This document shows positions 47,525 to 58,800 of a DNA stretch of 64,000 nucleotides, one piece after another. Below the pieces are notes generated by a model. The model was not told where the DNA came from, made no database searches, and saw nothing but the letters and a program-made list of their open reading frames with translations. Every line of letters starts with the position of its first letter. Position 1 is the stretch's first letter. The position numbers and the translations under genes were made by a program. Origin of the DNA: Syngnathus acus. Taxonomy: Eukaryota; Chordata; Actinopteri; Syngnathiformes; Syngnathidae. Location of the stretch: contig NC_051087.1 of NCBI RefSeq assembly GCF_901709675.1, positions 4,855,001 through 4,919,000 of the forward strand. Reading direction: 5' to 3'.

Positions 47525-47577
47525 CCTGGGATCTTTTGTCACGCTGCGCAAGCTCACTTGGAAATAGTTCCCGGTCG

Positions 47578-47585
47578 TTTTTATA
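47578..47585 (-). promoter_or_regulatory. TATA box of lipocalin copy 2
   Basis: Minus strand TATAAAAA lies 54 bases upstream of the ATG at 47524. Confidence 0.65.
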
Positions 47586-48327
47586 GATCAGTTCCACCAC
47601 CCGGCAGTTCAATGATTTACAAAAATCCAATGGAGCGGTGCTTGTCAATTTTTTGGGGTCCAGGGATCACTTCGACTTTTGCAAGTAGCCTGATTATTGA
47701 ATACCATAAGACTTTGAAAACGATAGTGGTGCCCGGAGATTTGAGTGACACGAGCTGTCATTCGGCCATTTTATGACAGAACTGAGTGCAGAACCGCAAA
47801 ACAAGTGCCAGTGATCTTAACTGACTTCATAAGCATGAAGAAGCAATTAAATGAAATGGGAACGAATCTTTTAGCTGTTCATTGCCACTCCCACTTGAAA
47901 GTGACAGTCAAACTGTAAAAAACAACAACTATATGTGCACTGTATTTAACACAAGCACTTATACATTGAGTTATTAATGCTAACGCTTTAGCATCTACGT
48001 TACGATGCTTTTAACCATTATTCAATTTTTAGGGAGAATTGATTTTTTACTCATATAATTGTGTCTGCCAATTCCTGATGTAAATATTTCTTCAGAAAGT
48101 AAACTGCATGTTAAAAGTGTGTATTTTATTTTATAACACGTGATGTCCAGGGGGCGGGACTAGGGTTACGGTAGGGGCCATTTTGGAAAATTTCATTGTT
48201 CAACGTGGAGAGTTGGAGGTTCTAAAGGTCAACAAATGAACAAGACCGCCCCGCCCGCCTGTTGCGCGAATTAATTTTATTTTGTTGTGACATCCCGCAA
48301 CTTCACTTCTTTATAGGTTAGGGTTTC

Positions 48328-48470
48328 AAACTCCAGTCCTCGGGGGCCGCATTCCTGCATGTTTTCTTAGTTTGCCTTGTTAAACAAACCTAATTCAATT
48401 GATCGGGAACATTATCAGGCTCCCGCAGAATGTGAGGATGAATTGATCATCACTTTGAGGACTGGAGTTT
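48328..48470. mobile_element. Short element with perfect 14-base inverted ends
   Basis: AAACTCCAGTCCTC at 48328-48341 is mirrored by GAGGACTGGAGTTT at 48457-48470. The inside (gggggccgcattcctgcatg, aattcaattgatc) matches a repeat found throughout teleost genomes. It is probably a non-autonomous DNA transposon, located between lipocalin copies 2 and 3. Confidence 0.7.
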
Positions 48471-48535
48471 AACCATTACAGTGTAGTTTAATCATGTATC
48501 TGTTTGCAGTAACACAGAAGCAGAGTTTGAACAGC

Positions 48536-48541
48536 TTTATT
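48536..48541 (-). terminator. Poly(A) signal of lipocalin copy 3
   Basis: Minus strand AATAAA begins seven bases after the stop codon, giving a very short 3' UTR as in copy 2. Confidence 0.65.
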
Positions 48542-48548
48542 GAGACAA

Positions 48549-49085
48549 TCAAGCCAGACAAAGATCCTTGGTGGGCTCCAACCAGATGGGTTCCCGCAAG
48601 CCCAGACATTTTGCCTGTGCCCCGAACTCCGCCTTCTCGCTGGCGTCCAACTCTCGCTTGGTTTTGCTCGCTATGTAAAGGTCGGTGGTGGTGTGGCTCG
48701 CCGCCTTCACATCGAAGCGGAACAGCACGCAGGTCGGACAGGAGGTGTGGAGGAAGGTGGCGGTGAAAAGATAGTTGGGCCCCTTTAGGGTCATGACGTG
48801 GCCTTGCCTGGTGGCGTTGAGCATGAATGACTCGCACCTGTCCGCAACGCGATTACGTTGGATGTAGTTGGTGTTGGACGCGATGAAAGTGACACTGTCT
48901 CTGGTCTTGAGCGTGTCTTCGTCCACCGATCGGTTCAAACTGCCGCCGATCAAGGCCCATTGTCCTTCCAGGTGGTCGGGAGACATGCCCACCAGAGGCC
49001 GAATCTGATTTTCGCAGGCCAGAGGGGCGCATGTGGTGCCGGACAGCAAGCAGGCCACGACGACGGCGCACGCCAGGAGAATCAT
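48549..49085 (-). CDS. Lipocalin, saxitoxin/tetrodotoxin-binding-protein-like, copy 3
   Basis: A single exon of 178 residues starting at an ATG that heads a clear signal peptide (MILLACAVVVACLLSGTTCA). Lipocalin G-x-W is in LEGQWALIGGS. The CxxC strand is LHTSCPTCVLFRFD, and the end is KCLGLREPIWLEPTKDLCLA with no extra tail. Cysteines in CENQI, RCESF, SCPTC, KCLGL and DLCLA align with those of copy 2. A secreted ligand carrier is expected from the family. Copies 1-3 run in the same direction at 1-1.5 kb intervals, so they are tandem duplicates. None shows splice signals or frame breaks, unlike typical multi-exon lipocalin genes. Confidence 0.87.
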   Translation of the reverse strand: MILLACAVVVACLLSGTTCAPLACENQIRPLVGMSPDHLEGQWALIGGSLNRSVDEDTLKTRDSVTFIASNTNYIQRNRVADRCESFMLNATRQGHVMTLKGPNYLFTATFLHTSCPTCVLFRFDVKAASHTTTDLYIASKTKRELDASEKAEFGAQAKCLGLREPIWLEPTKDLCLA

Positions 49086-49172
49086 TGCAAAGGAGCGAGG
49101 AGGCGGAACCTTCGAGATGTGAACACGGGTCTGTCACAATGGCGATGTGTGCACGGAGGTAGCCCATGGCAT

Positions 49173-49180
49173 CTTTTATA
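49173..49180 (-). promoter_or_regulatory. TATA box of lipocalin copy 3
   Basis: Minus strand TATAAAAG lies 88 bases upstream of the ATG and touches the duplicated promoter segment at 49180-49260. Confidence 0.65.
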
Positions 49181-49260
49181 CACACAGCAGCCAGTTCAAA
49201 CAGAACACAGACAAAGTTTTACACACACAGCAGCCAGTTCAAACAGAACACAGACAAAGT
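49180..49260. repeat. 38-base direct duplication in the promoter of lipocalin copy 3
   Basis: Copies 49180-49217 and 49223-49260 are identical, starting acacacagcagccagttcaa and ending cacagacaaagt, with a five-base link. They sit directly upstream of the TATA box. Confidence 0.9.
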
Positions 49261-49439
49261 CCCACTCGTCAAATGATTCACAGAAATCAAACAACGAGGA
49301 CATTCGCTAGTATGACAAATATGAAAGGTCGCTTGCTACTTGTGGAGAAAAAAAAAAGCCAGACGGACAAGATGTACGAATTGTGTACGACAGAGGCACG
49401 AAACCAAAAATGTTACTTAAGTCTGCTCACAAGATGACA

Positions 49440-50600
49440 CATTGAAGCAAACTCGTCCGGTGATTTCAAGAGGGAGTCTCTGCATATGGATTGTGTGCTC
49501 TTCCTAAAACAATTCGATCAATGCGGGGAAAGTCCAAAATTTACTCAGTGGCGCCGTTTAATAGTGAATGCAGTCATTTCAAAACTTTTGACAATGAAAT
49601 CAAATCCCAACATGGTTTCTGCAGTATTGTTATGCATGTACAGAGATCTGGTTAAATACAAAATTCATACTTTGGTAAAAATGTGGTAAGAGATGGCTCA
49701 ACAGCAATGACACGTTGGTTTTCATAATTGGGAAGAAGGAATATATGCAACTTGCGTGACAAAACCCAAATATGTGGGTGCTGGAAAAAAAAAAAAAAAA
49801 ACCCCACCTCGGCATTCCCAAGTCTGTTCAATAATTCATCCACAAAGCTCCTAATTAGAAAAATATTCTCTATGAACCACTCGTATCATTTTAAGAAAAC
49901 GCTTGTATTTACATTCAAATGTTTACACATTACAAATAATTCATTTGTGATAAAGCCTTTTTCATTTCACTGCATTCAAATGTTGTGGGTTGAGTTTATT
50001 GTTACTAAACAGAGGTGGGTTTTTTTTAATTAAAAAAAAAAAAAATCCATTGTGGCATGTAGTGTACAAAATTAGAATAGGAAGGTTTCAGAAAATAAAG
50101 TCAACCAAAATAAAAACACAACACTTTTTTTTGCTCTCATTTTGCATGAAGTGAAGTTGCTTCACATATTTCAATTATCACAAATTTTGATAACATCTTT
50201 AAATAATTATTTTTAATGCAATACAATTATATTGGGCGTGTTTTTTTAGAGGGACCTTAATTGAACCCACAGATACTTTAAAGCAGTAGAAATGATATTT
50301 TATTAATAAACACTGCAGTGCCATAAGATATTTTATTGATATATCCTCTTTAAAATACGACAGTTTAAATGACAAAAACACATTTGGCAGTGAATTAAAA
50401 CTTCAGCTTTTCCAAAAGGACCAGGGACTTAAGTGAGTTCAACAGAGTTTAATAACGGCCGTGATTGTAAAACATGAAGTGCACCTCTTTGAGTGGACTT
50501 CAGGGCTGCTGTCTGTGATCAGCAGAATCATCATAAAATAAAATAAAGGAAGCATTAATACTTGATGAGAGCAAACTCAAAAAAAGTGTTGCGTGGGTAT
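49440..50600. other. AT-rich spacer, no gene
   Basis: It lies between lipocalin copy 3 and palm3. It contains A runs near 49785 and 50030 and no protein-like frame. The right part probably includes the palm3 3' UTR (minus AATAAA-type words near 50300-50340). Confidence 0.5.
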
Positions 50601-50611
50601 TTTTGTTGCCT

Positions 50612-53600
50612 TTACATGAGCGAGCAGCACAAGCAGACTTTCTTATTGGGCGCCGGCATGGCCTCGGCCCGCATCTCTATGGGACGTGAGTGGTTATCGC
50701 TGGCGATGTCATCCTGGATTTCCAGGCCTTTAGCCTGCTCCAGGAGGGGCTCCAGGAGGGTCTCCTGCTCGCTCGTGCGTGCCTCAGTCCTGTGGTTGTC
50801 CATGGAGTCGCTCAGGGAAACATCCTGGAACCGAGGGGGTGCGATCGGGGCGTCGCCTTGGGCTTTTGGGCACACGTTGGGCGTCGCCGATGCCGGGGTG
50901 ATCACGTCTTCCTCGCTGGCTTGTGGCGTCTCCGCCGAAGGAGGAGAGAAGGGTTGTGATTGGGAGTAGACCGGCACGGGAGCCACCGAGGCGGCCTCTA
51001 GAGGATCGGTTGGTGACGGCAGCAGCACGGAGGGCGAAGTTTCCGCTTCGATGTCCTCCTCTTTGGTCTCCTCGTGTGTTTTTCCTGCTTGCGCCGCCGC
51101 ACCAGTTTCATCCTTTGCCAACTCATTGGAAGCTTCTGGAGCTACTTGCTCCTCCTCCACAGGGCCTGCTTGCTTCTTTTGATAGTCTTGTGGTTCAACT
51201 TCCTCCTCCTCCTCTTCCTCATCATCATCTTCCGTGATGACGACTCGTTCGGCCCGCATGACCACGATCCCTTCGTCCACCTCGGTGGAGCTTAAGTGGG
51301 GAACGTGTTGGCCATGATTCTCGATGACGACGACGCTTCCACTTGGGCCATTTGTGGTGGACTTTTCCAAAGCACTTTGGCGGTTTTGTTTAAGATCAGC
51401 TTTCAAGTCCCCTTTGCCGTTCATCAGAACAGGGGCGTCGTCATCCCGTAATATTTGGATCGCGGTTGTCCCTGAAGACAAGACTTTGATTAATTTCCAT
51501 CCCATTGGAGCATTTCATATTAGGGTGGGAAAAGCTCGGCAGTTAATTAGCAAAACAGTCGAGCTGCAACGTTTCCTGATTGCAATTAAAAGGCAGTTTT
51601 TGCCAACAGCGTGTTAGCAGCAATCACAACGATTCATTTCTGTATTAACACTAAAAACATGTACAGTGAATGATCTCCATATTCATTAAGTAGACGCGGT
51701 TAGAAATGCAGATTTTTCAAGCCCTACCCCCACTTTTGTTTTTTTTATTAATAATTTACCCGCAACCTGCCAATGTACAGTACAGAAATGTTAATCAAAT
51801 GTTGATATTTTTTGAGCACATGGTGAACATTAGCAATGTGACTATACGGTGACACAAAAAGGTCAACTGATATTTCGCGATGATAGTGGACATTAGGATT
51901 GACTACATCCATCTTAATATGATAAAAAAACAACTACCTTATGTTTGCATTGCCAATAATTAAAGAGAAAATCCGATACAAATGTCACTAAAAACATTAG
52001 CTCCATAATAAGGGAAGACTATCATGGAAGTTTATCACGGTTATGGAGAAAAATAAAAAAACACGTAAATGATTGTGTTGTCATCTCCACATTTGACTGT
52101 CAACGCTTAAAATATTCAACAAAGGCGCTTAAATCTAAACAGTACACTATTTGGTTTTCTGATAGCACAGTAAACTTACATCTTAATTAAACAATTGAAT
52201 TAACACTCCATCTTACCCATATCTCCGGCGTCCATGTTGGTGGCTTCCTGTTGAGTATAAGGCATACAGTGTTGCTTCACTAAGCTCTAACTTAAAAATA
52301 ACCACCGCAAAGCTCAAAATCAGAACAATTTGCCCTTTGTTGTTTCACTTATATGACTTCATAAAGTATCATCATAAAGCTTAAAGTTCTAAGAGGAACA
52401 GTTGCGCGTGTGAAACCAAAGAGCAGCCTGCTTTAAAGTCTATGAACATTTTTTTTTTGGCATCTTTAAGTTTTTATGACAGGGAAAAAGAATCGTGGTT
52501 GACATTTGCTGTCAATTATACTCAACGTGCCCACGAACAGATTTGTCACTGTCAAATTGATGTAAAGGTCACATATCATAGATGCTTTCATCACAGTGAA
52601 ATCAAAATAATAGCTTCATGTGATTTTTTTTTTTTTTTTTAAAAGAGAGTCAAAATGTGGCAGTACATTTAAAGAAACATCTTAAAATTTGTCGAAATGT
52701 TTACGCAACTGCTATGCTAACTGCTAGCATTGCTATTACTGTAGTTTTAAACAACTGTACTTTAACACAAACACAAAAAAGAAAAGTATTCTTTCTGCTC
52801 GGTGAAGAAAACTACTGGAGATAATCTTCGACTCTTCTTTTTTTTTTTTAATTCATGGGGTATTAATTTAGTTTTGTAGGGCTTTTGCCATTTTAGAGTA
52901 ATTTGAGTGTCGAGTGGTGTCCGAAGAACAACATGACCAACTCGCGGTTTAAAATGCCGACATTACTGCATAAGGAGCACGTGGGCCGAAAATGTATTAT
53001 TCAAGTGACAACGGCGTGCACGCAAATGTGAGAAAAAGCTTCCTAATGGAAGATGATAGCGAACGCTTGTTTGACACACATTCTAACAGCTTTTGTTCTC
53101 AATGTGGGCGTGTTGTGCATGTGTGTGCGTGCAAGTCTCACTGTTTGGTCCTCTGCGATTTGTTCTTTCACATCCTCCACTGCTAACTCCATATTCCGTG
53201 ATGGCGGCCTACAACGAGAGCGTACCATTTCCTACATTGTAAACACTATAGCACTGTTAGTTGACAATAAAAATACCATCTTCAAATCATCTTAATGGCA
53301 CGCTGGCTTGGAGAAAATCAGCTCTTTCGTTACTATGGCAACCACAAGTCTACAACAGTGATTCCCAACCGGTTTACCAAAAGCATCTGCCGTGAGAGAT
53401 CATCACAGGCGTTTCAGGGAATGATCCAGTTTCACTAAATTTGTCCACAAAATATCTTTTATTAAGCCAAACCGTATCTAAGTTTATAAATCTCTCCCAG
53501 TAATGTATTGTGACAGGCAGAACAATTAGATGTTCCTCCATGGCAGAAAAGTGCAGCATTTGCACAAAATATTGAAAATGATGATACGGAAATTAATTTT

Positions 53601-55830
53601 GATGTGTCATTCCCCAAACATGGCTAACATTACAATTATACATCAGCGCAGTAGGTGGCGCTACTGTGCAAAGAAAAATACAATTACAGCTAATTTCAGG
53701 GTCTTTTCTAAAACAGTGTGAGGTTGTACCTGTGCTTTTCCATTTCCTGAGCGGCCCACGGAGGAGAGTGTGGGCTTTGGGAATCTCGTGAGGATGGGGA
53801 CAAGGGAGCTCCCTCCATCAGCCACTGATCCCTCAAAGACTTCCTCTGGAGGAACACAGAGAAGAACGTATATTAGAAGAGCACGACGCAGATCATGATT
53901 GAACTTGGAGCTACCGCTTAATTAGCCTCAATATAAGCTTGCACTTTGTTCTCTCATCTAATTATCGCTGCCACATTCATCTTCATTATTGTTTCCTCAC
54001 GTGCTGTTCGGCTTCTCTCCTGCTGATCCCCTATCGTCTTATTTTTTTATAAAGATCACTGCCTAACTCTGCATGGCGTCTGCATAATGAAAAAAAAAAA
54101 AAAGGATTTCTCTTCCAAGGCTGTATTGCTTCCTTGGAAAATGATGATAGTCCTTCTAACATGCCTGCAAATGAGGATTCATCCCCCAACTGACTTCAGC
54201 CACCAAGCAAAGACATAATATAACATGGAATGAAAGCGATTGGTGTATACTAGTTTTTCCACACAGAAAAGCCATCAGCTGGCTCATTTTGTTCTCCATC
54301 CGCTTCTTCTCACTCAAAGGGCTAAAACAAGATTGGTTAAAATGGGTCCAATTGACTGCTTTGGATAATGAAATCAAATAAGACTGCTTTCATTTCAATT
54401 AAACTACAATTGTGTCTGCAAAATTGTCCTGTTTTATCTCGCTGAAACTCATCTTGACTGCGCTCTCACCGGAAATCTCAAAAACTCCATAGCGGCCAAC
54501 ATTGGCATGTTTCCAAAAAGTCTGCCCCACTGTTATTGGCAGCCTCCCTTTAACTATGATGGTCACAAACCCTTCTCTGTCTTCTCCTGCCGGAGAGGAC
54601 AAGCTCCTCTTGTGTTACCTCGCCTGCCCTCTTCAGCAAGCTGCATGCAGACTAACCTTGGAACATTCCAAGAATGCCGCTGACATTGCTGCATTATTTA
54701 TTTATTTTTTAATGGCAATCAGCTGAGTGACAGATTTAACAAAAGGTAAAATACAAGTCGTCGATAAATCCGGCCTCTTTTGACTGCGGCGCTGTTGTTG
54801 ACACAAACGCTGTCTCAAAGATAAGACGAATTAGCTCATTAAAAATTAAAGCGTCCTTCAACTTCGTTTTATTGCGACAATAAAGAACGGATGGACATAA
54901 ATAATGGTAAGCGACCCGCTACATCTGCATGCACAGAGCAAACTTGGGGGAATGCGCCCAAGGCAGCGTAACACGGTGGAGTAGGAAACGAGAACGTCGA
55001 TGTGGAAATGTTGCGAAAACAATGGAGGTGCTCTGTGACTTGCACAGAGTGGAAACACGGCCATGAGAGCTGAGAGCTTGAAAGTGTGCGAAAAAGGAAG
55101 CAGACAGGGAAGGCTATCGGCTCTCAAACAAGCCACAATGAGTCTAGTGAGAAAAGTGTGAGTCAGGCGAGACATCTGAAAAGATCCCGCGACGGTGTCA
55201 GACCTTGAGCTGCTGCAGTCGGAGTTTTTCATCCTCCATCTCTCTCTTGGCTCGTTCCTGCTCCTCCTGCAGCCGCCGTTTCTCCTGGAGACGGCACGTA
55301 AGAAAGAAATTAAACTGAAGCCATAATTGAGAGATTAATCGATTCATTTTTTTTTGCCTTCCCCGTTGATTGGAATTAATTAATCAGGTGTTCAAGCAAT
55401 GAGTGCAAAAATTGGCCAGCAGGAAATAGCCGTGCTGTTGCAGTGAGTATTGACAAATACATTTGATTTACATTGGACAATTGTAAAAGGTCGTATGAGA
55501 GTTAAGAATGTTAAATGTTACTTAAAATATTAATAAAGCTTTTAGGATACTTCTAATTTGCTAGCACATTTATTATTTATTTAAAAACATTTATTTGGGG
55601 CAACTTAACCAGTCCAGAACAGAATGTATTGGACTTTGGATGTTCCACTGTGTTTCTCAACAAGGCCACTGTCGATCCCAATATCAACAACACTTCAGTT
55701 TGCGAAGCTCGGTGCAGCCTGGTGTTGTTTTCCACCTCTTTTGAATTATGGATGAGCAACAAACAGCTCTTCTCTGTGGACTCACAGCGATGGCCTCCAG
55801 TCGCTGTTGGTACTTCTCCGCCTCGTCCAT
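50612..55830 (-). CDS. palm3: Paralemmin-3, 6 coding exons
   Basis: Exons on minus: 55830-55786, 55284-55204, 53845-53730, 53208-53142, 52247-52217, 51471-50612. All phases agree; 399 residues. The N-terminal coiled coil reads MDEAEKYQQRLEAIA, EKRRLQEEQERAKREMED and RKSLRDQWLMEGA, characteristic of paralemmins. The DSQSP segment and the KRKSLR-type junction favour PALM3. A conserved block VPHLSSTEVDEGIVVMRAE and an acidic run follow. The protein ends KVCLCCSLM, a CaaX box with adjacent cysteines for palmitoylation. Paralemmins are lipid-anchored phosphoproteins at the inner face of the plasma membrane that shape membranes and processes. The 53208-53142 exon rests on phase and splice sites. 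A 5' UTR acceptor lies right before the ATG. The neighbouring misp3 matches mammalian synteny. Confidence 0.85.
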
Positions 55831-55839
55831 TCTGGCACC

Positions 55840-58800
55840 TGTGACACAGACAACGACAGGTGAAAAGGTTAAAGACCACCGCCGTGTGTGATTTGGTTCA
55901 CCGGGTCAAGAGATTGGAATGTGGTTATTTTTTGTTGTTGTCATAGATGGTTGTCTGTAAAGTCTTTACAACTATGCTGAAAATATTCTTGGCATATCAA
56001 TTCATTTCATAAAAATGTCATCCTACGGGGTTTGTTAAATCTTTGTACAAAACAAAAATATAAGAGCCTTACATGGCAGCATTTTTTTAAAAGAGTTATT
56101 TCTACTAAATACCTTGGAAAGTGTCGAAAAACAAACTGCACGCATCGATGTAGCGAACAGTGACAGTGCCTAATTTGCATATAACCTTTTAAACAAGCTT
56201 GCACTTAACCAAAGGAAAGATCTAACCCGTCCCAAGTTTTGTTCCATTATTACATTCAGTACTTGCAGAAAGGCCAAACTCATCCCTCATTTTCACATTA
56301 CTTGTCTCACGACGGAAATAAGTTACTCACGTAAAAGGCTAAAACAACAAAACAAAAACGCGTGGATGGTCAAGCTGGAGTACCAATGTTTTGAATTTGA
56401 GACGAACAAAGCAATCAAGATTGGGATGAATTTGGTCTTAAATATGTTTTATGTAGCGACAAGGCAGAGTGCACTACTGGCTACAACCAGCAGAGGCGCT
56501 GTTGTGTCTTAATTAGTTTCAACTCGACATTAGCGATGAGTAATTCAGCTATTGGCAACTCCTACATCCAGATTTTCTTTTTACTTTTTTAGTTATGTTA
56601 TTTTAAAATGTATCATTCAACCAAAATAAGAATTAATGATTGTCAATGTACTCACATAATTCCTAAAATGAGTCCGCTTACTTCCTCTCTGCTGTTTCTT
56701 TTGTAATAAGTATCACACATTCCTAGCGTGAGCTCTTCCTTCTTTTACGTCTTGGGGCAAATGTATTATTTCATCAAAGTGATAAATCTTTGGGCCTCTG
56801 GGATCGTTGATTATCATGGTGAGAAGCACATCCAGGAAAGCACCTGAAGGAATCCTACAGTCCCCTACGGCAACAGGAAGGAAAAGCTACTACATTGGGC
56901 AAGTGTGAGATGAAGAATTGTAGATCTACTTTATATAGTCTATAAACAACACACAACAAAAGGAAGGCGAAATCATATCTTCTACTACTGACTGGATGAG
57001 AATTTCACACCTCATAAGGTTCCAAATAGCAGGCAGATTCAAACAAGCTGAGCCAATTGGCAGCTTTGATGAAGAAATCTTGAGGGAGATCCCTGAAGAC
57101 CACCACACCAAGGCTGATAATTAGATGAAATACAGGAAGGATAGAGCTGACATGGTCAAAAGTTGGGAACGGTAAGATGGTTAGAGAGAGAAGATGAAGG
57201 GAAGAAGGAGATGATAACTAAAGTCAGCTTCTATTAGGATCCTCATCATGAAGAGGTAAATTGCGGTCAATCCAGCTGCTCAACTGTAAGGAGAGTTCGA
57301 AAAACTTTCGAAAGAGTGAGGTGATGACATAAGACCGTTGTTAGTGGGTCACAAAGGTAAAAATATCAGACTGCAGGAAGAACATGATACCGCTTATCTG
57401 GTGCAGGGTCAGGTAAAGTACAAATATTAGTCAGTGGGAATAAACACTGATAAAAAAGAAAGTGGCTGCCTTTTCAAAATAAAAGAGGAAATCGAGGTCA
57501 TTGGGGCTCAACTTGCAAAAAGACAATTTTTCAGGTTATCTTCTGAAGCCCGGAAGGAAGACCTTTAAAGAATATTTTCATTTGTGACGCAGATTATGAC
57601 TTTATTGAAAGGTCTGGGACTAACTAATTTATTGACGCTTTCCTTTTTCTCTTAGCCTCATGAAATCTTAAAGGTATGCAACGTGAAAAGGGGGAAGAAA
57701 AAAAACGACCAAGTGCTTCTGTCATTTGCCATCATGGCTTCATTGCACACATTCCTCTTGCTCCCCGACCCAAAATGTATATTTTTGCCTTCAGTGTATG
57801 CATGCTTGCTTGTTTAAGAAAGTATATTTGCATAGTTGGAGGAGGGGGGGGGTGTCTATATCCTGGGTGTGGTGACATTGACTCAGTGAGAACAGATGGA
57901 AGAACAGCAGGGCGTCAAGAACAAAAGACTTCAAAGATTTTAGTTAATATCAACTTTCCATTTGAGGATCTAAAATATACCCAATTTTTGCATTAGAATA
58001 TTTCTTTTTAAATCAAAATACAGAAACAAACATTAACACAAGAAAAGTCATTTATATATATTTTTTTCCAATCACTAAAATGTCATTCATTGATCGCCAA
58101 AAAGTGCCATAACTCCAGTGCCTTGTGCGGCTACAAGAATGTTGTTGCTAAAGAAGCGTACGTTTAAGAGATGACATCAGTTTAGTGTCGAGGAAAGGTC
58201 CGAGATTGAGGAATGAGAGACATAGAGTGCTGTGCTCCAAGTCAGGACACAGTTGCATATCTTTCTGGTGAGGTTTAGGTCACGGGGCAGCTTTTACATG
58301 ATTGGGAGGTGCGGAGCATGAAAACTGCTGCTCAGGCCATTTTGGAGTCCAGGCTTTACTGAGCTGGCTTGACAAAGCCTGGCTGATACCGAAGCGACCT
58401 TTGCCAAGTCCTGATCGACACCAGCGGGCCTTATCATTGATGATCAAATTCTGGTTTTCAAAATCGAGAGCCGTTGTTTACCTTACTATTTTCCAAACAT
58501 TCTGACTTTAGTCTCTCAAGAGTCATTCTCTGAGCTCTTACATACATTCTTGCATATTCATTTGGATTTAATAAGATGTGCAAACATTACCCGTCGCTTG
58601 GAGAGAGGAGCTTCCCTGAATAATATTGCTTTTCGGTGGTCTATCTTTACACATTTATTAATATTACATCAAAGCCATTATCAACAACACAGCAAACTAT
58701 TTTATCAGCAAATGATCAAAACACAAGTTGATGAGGTTTAATCAGATAATTGAGGCAGACTTAAATCACTAAAACAGATTTACGGGAATTGATAATGATC

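Noticed and set aside
47524-47557. Upstream extension of lipocalin copy 2
   Set aside because: There is no ATG in the extension and it would bury the signal peptide.
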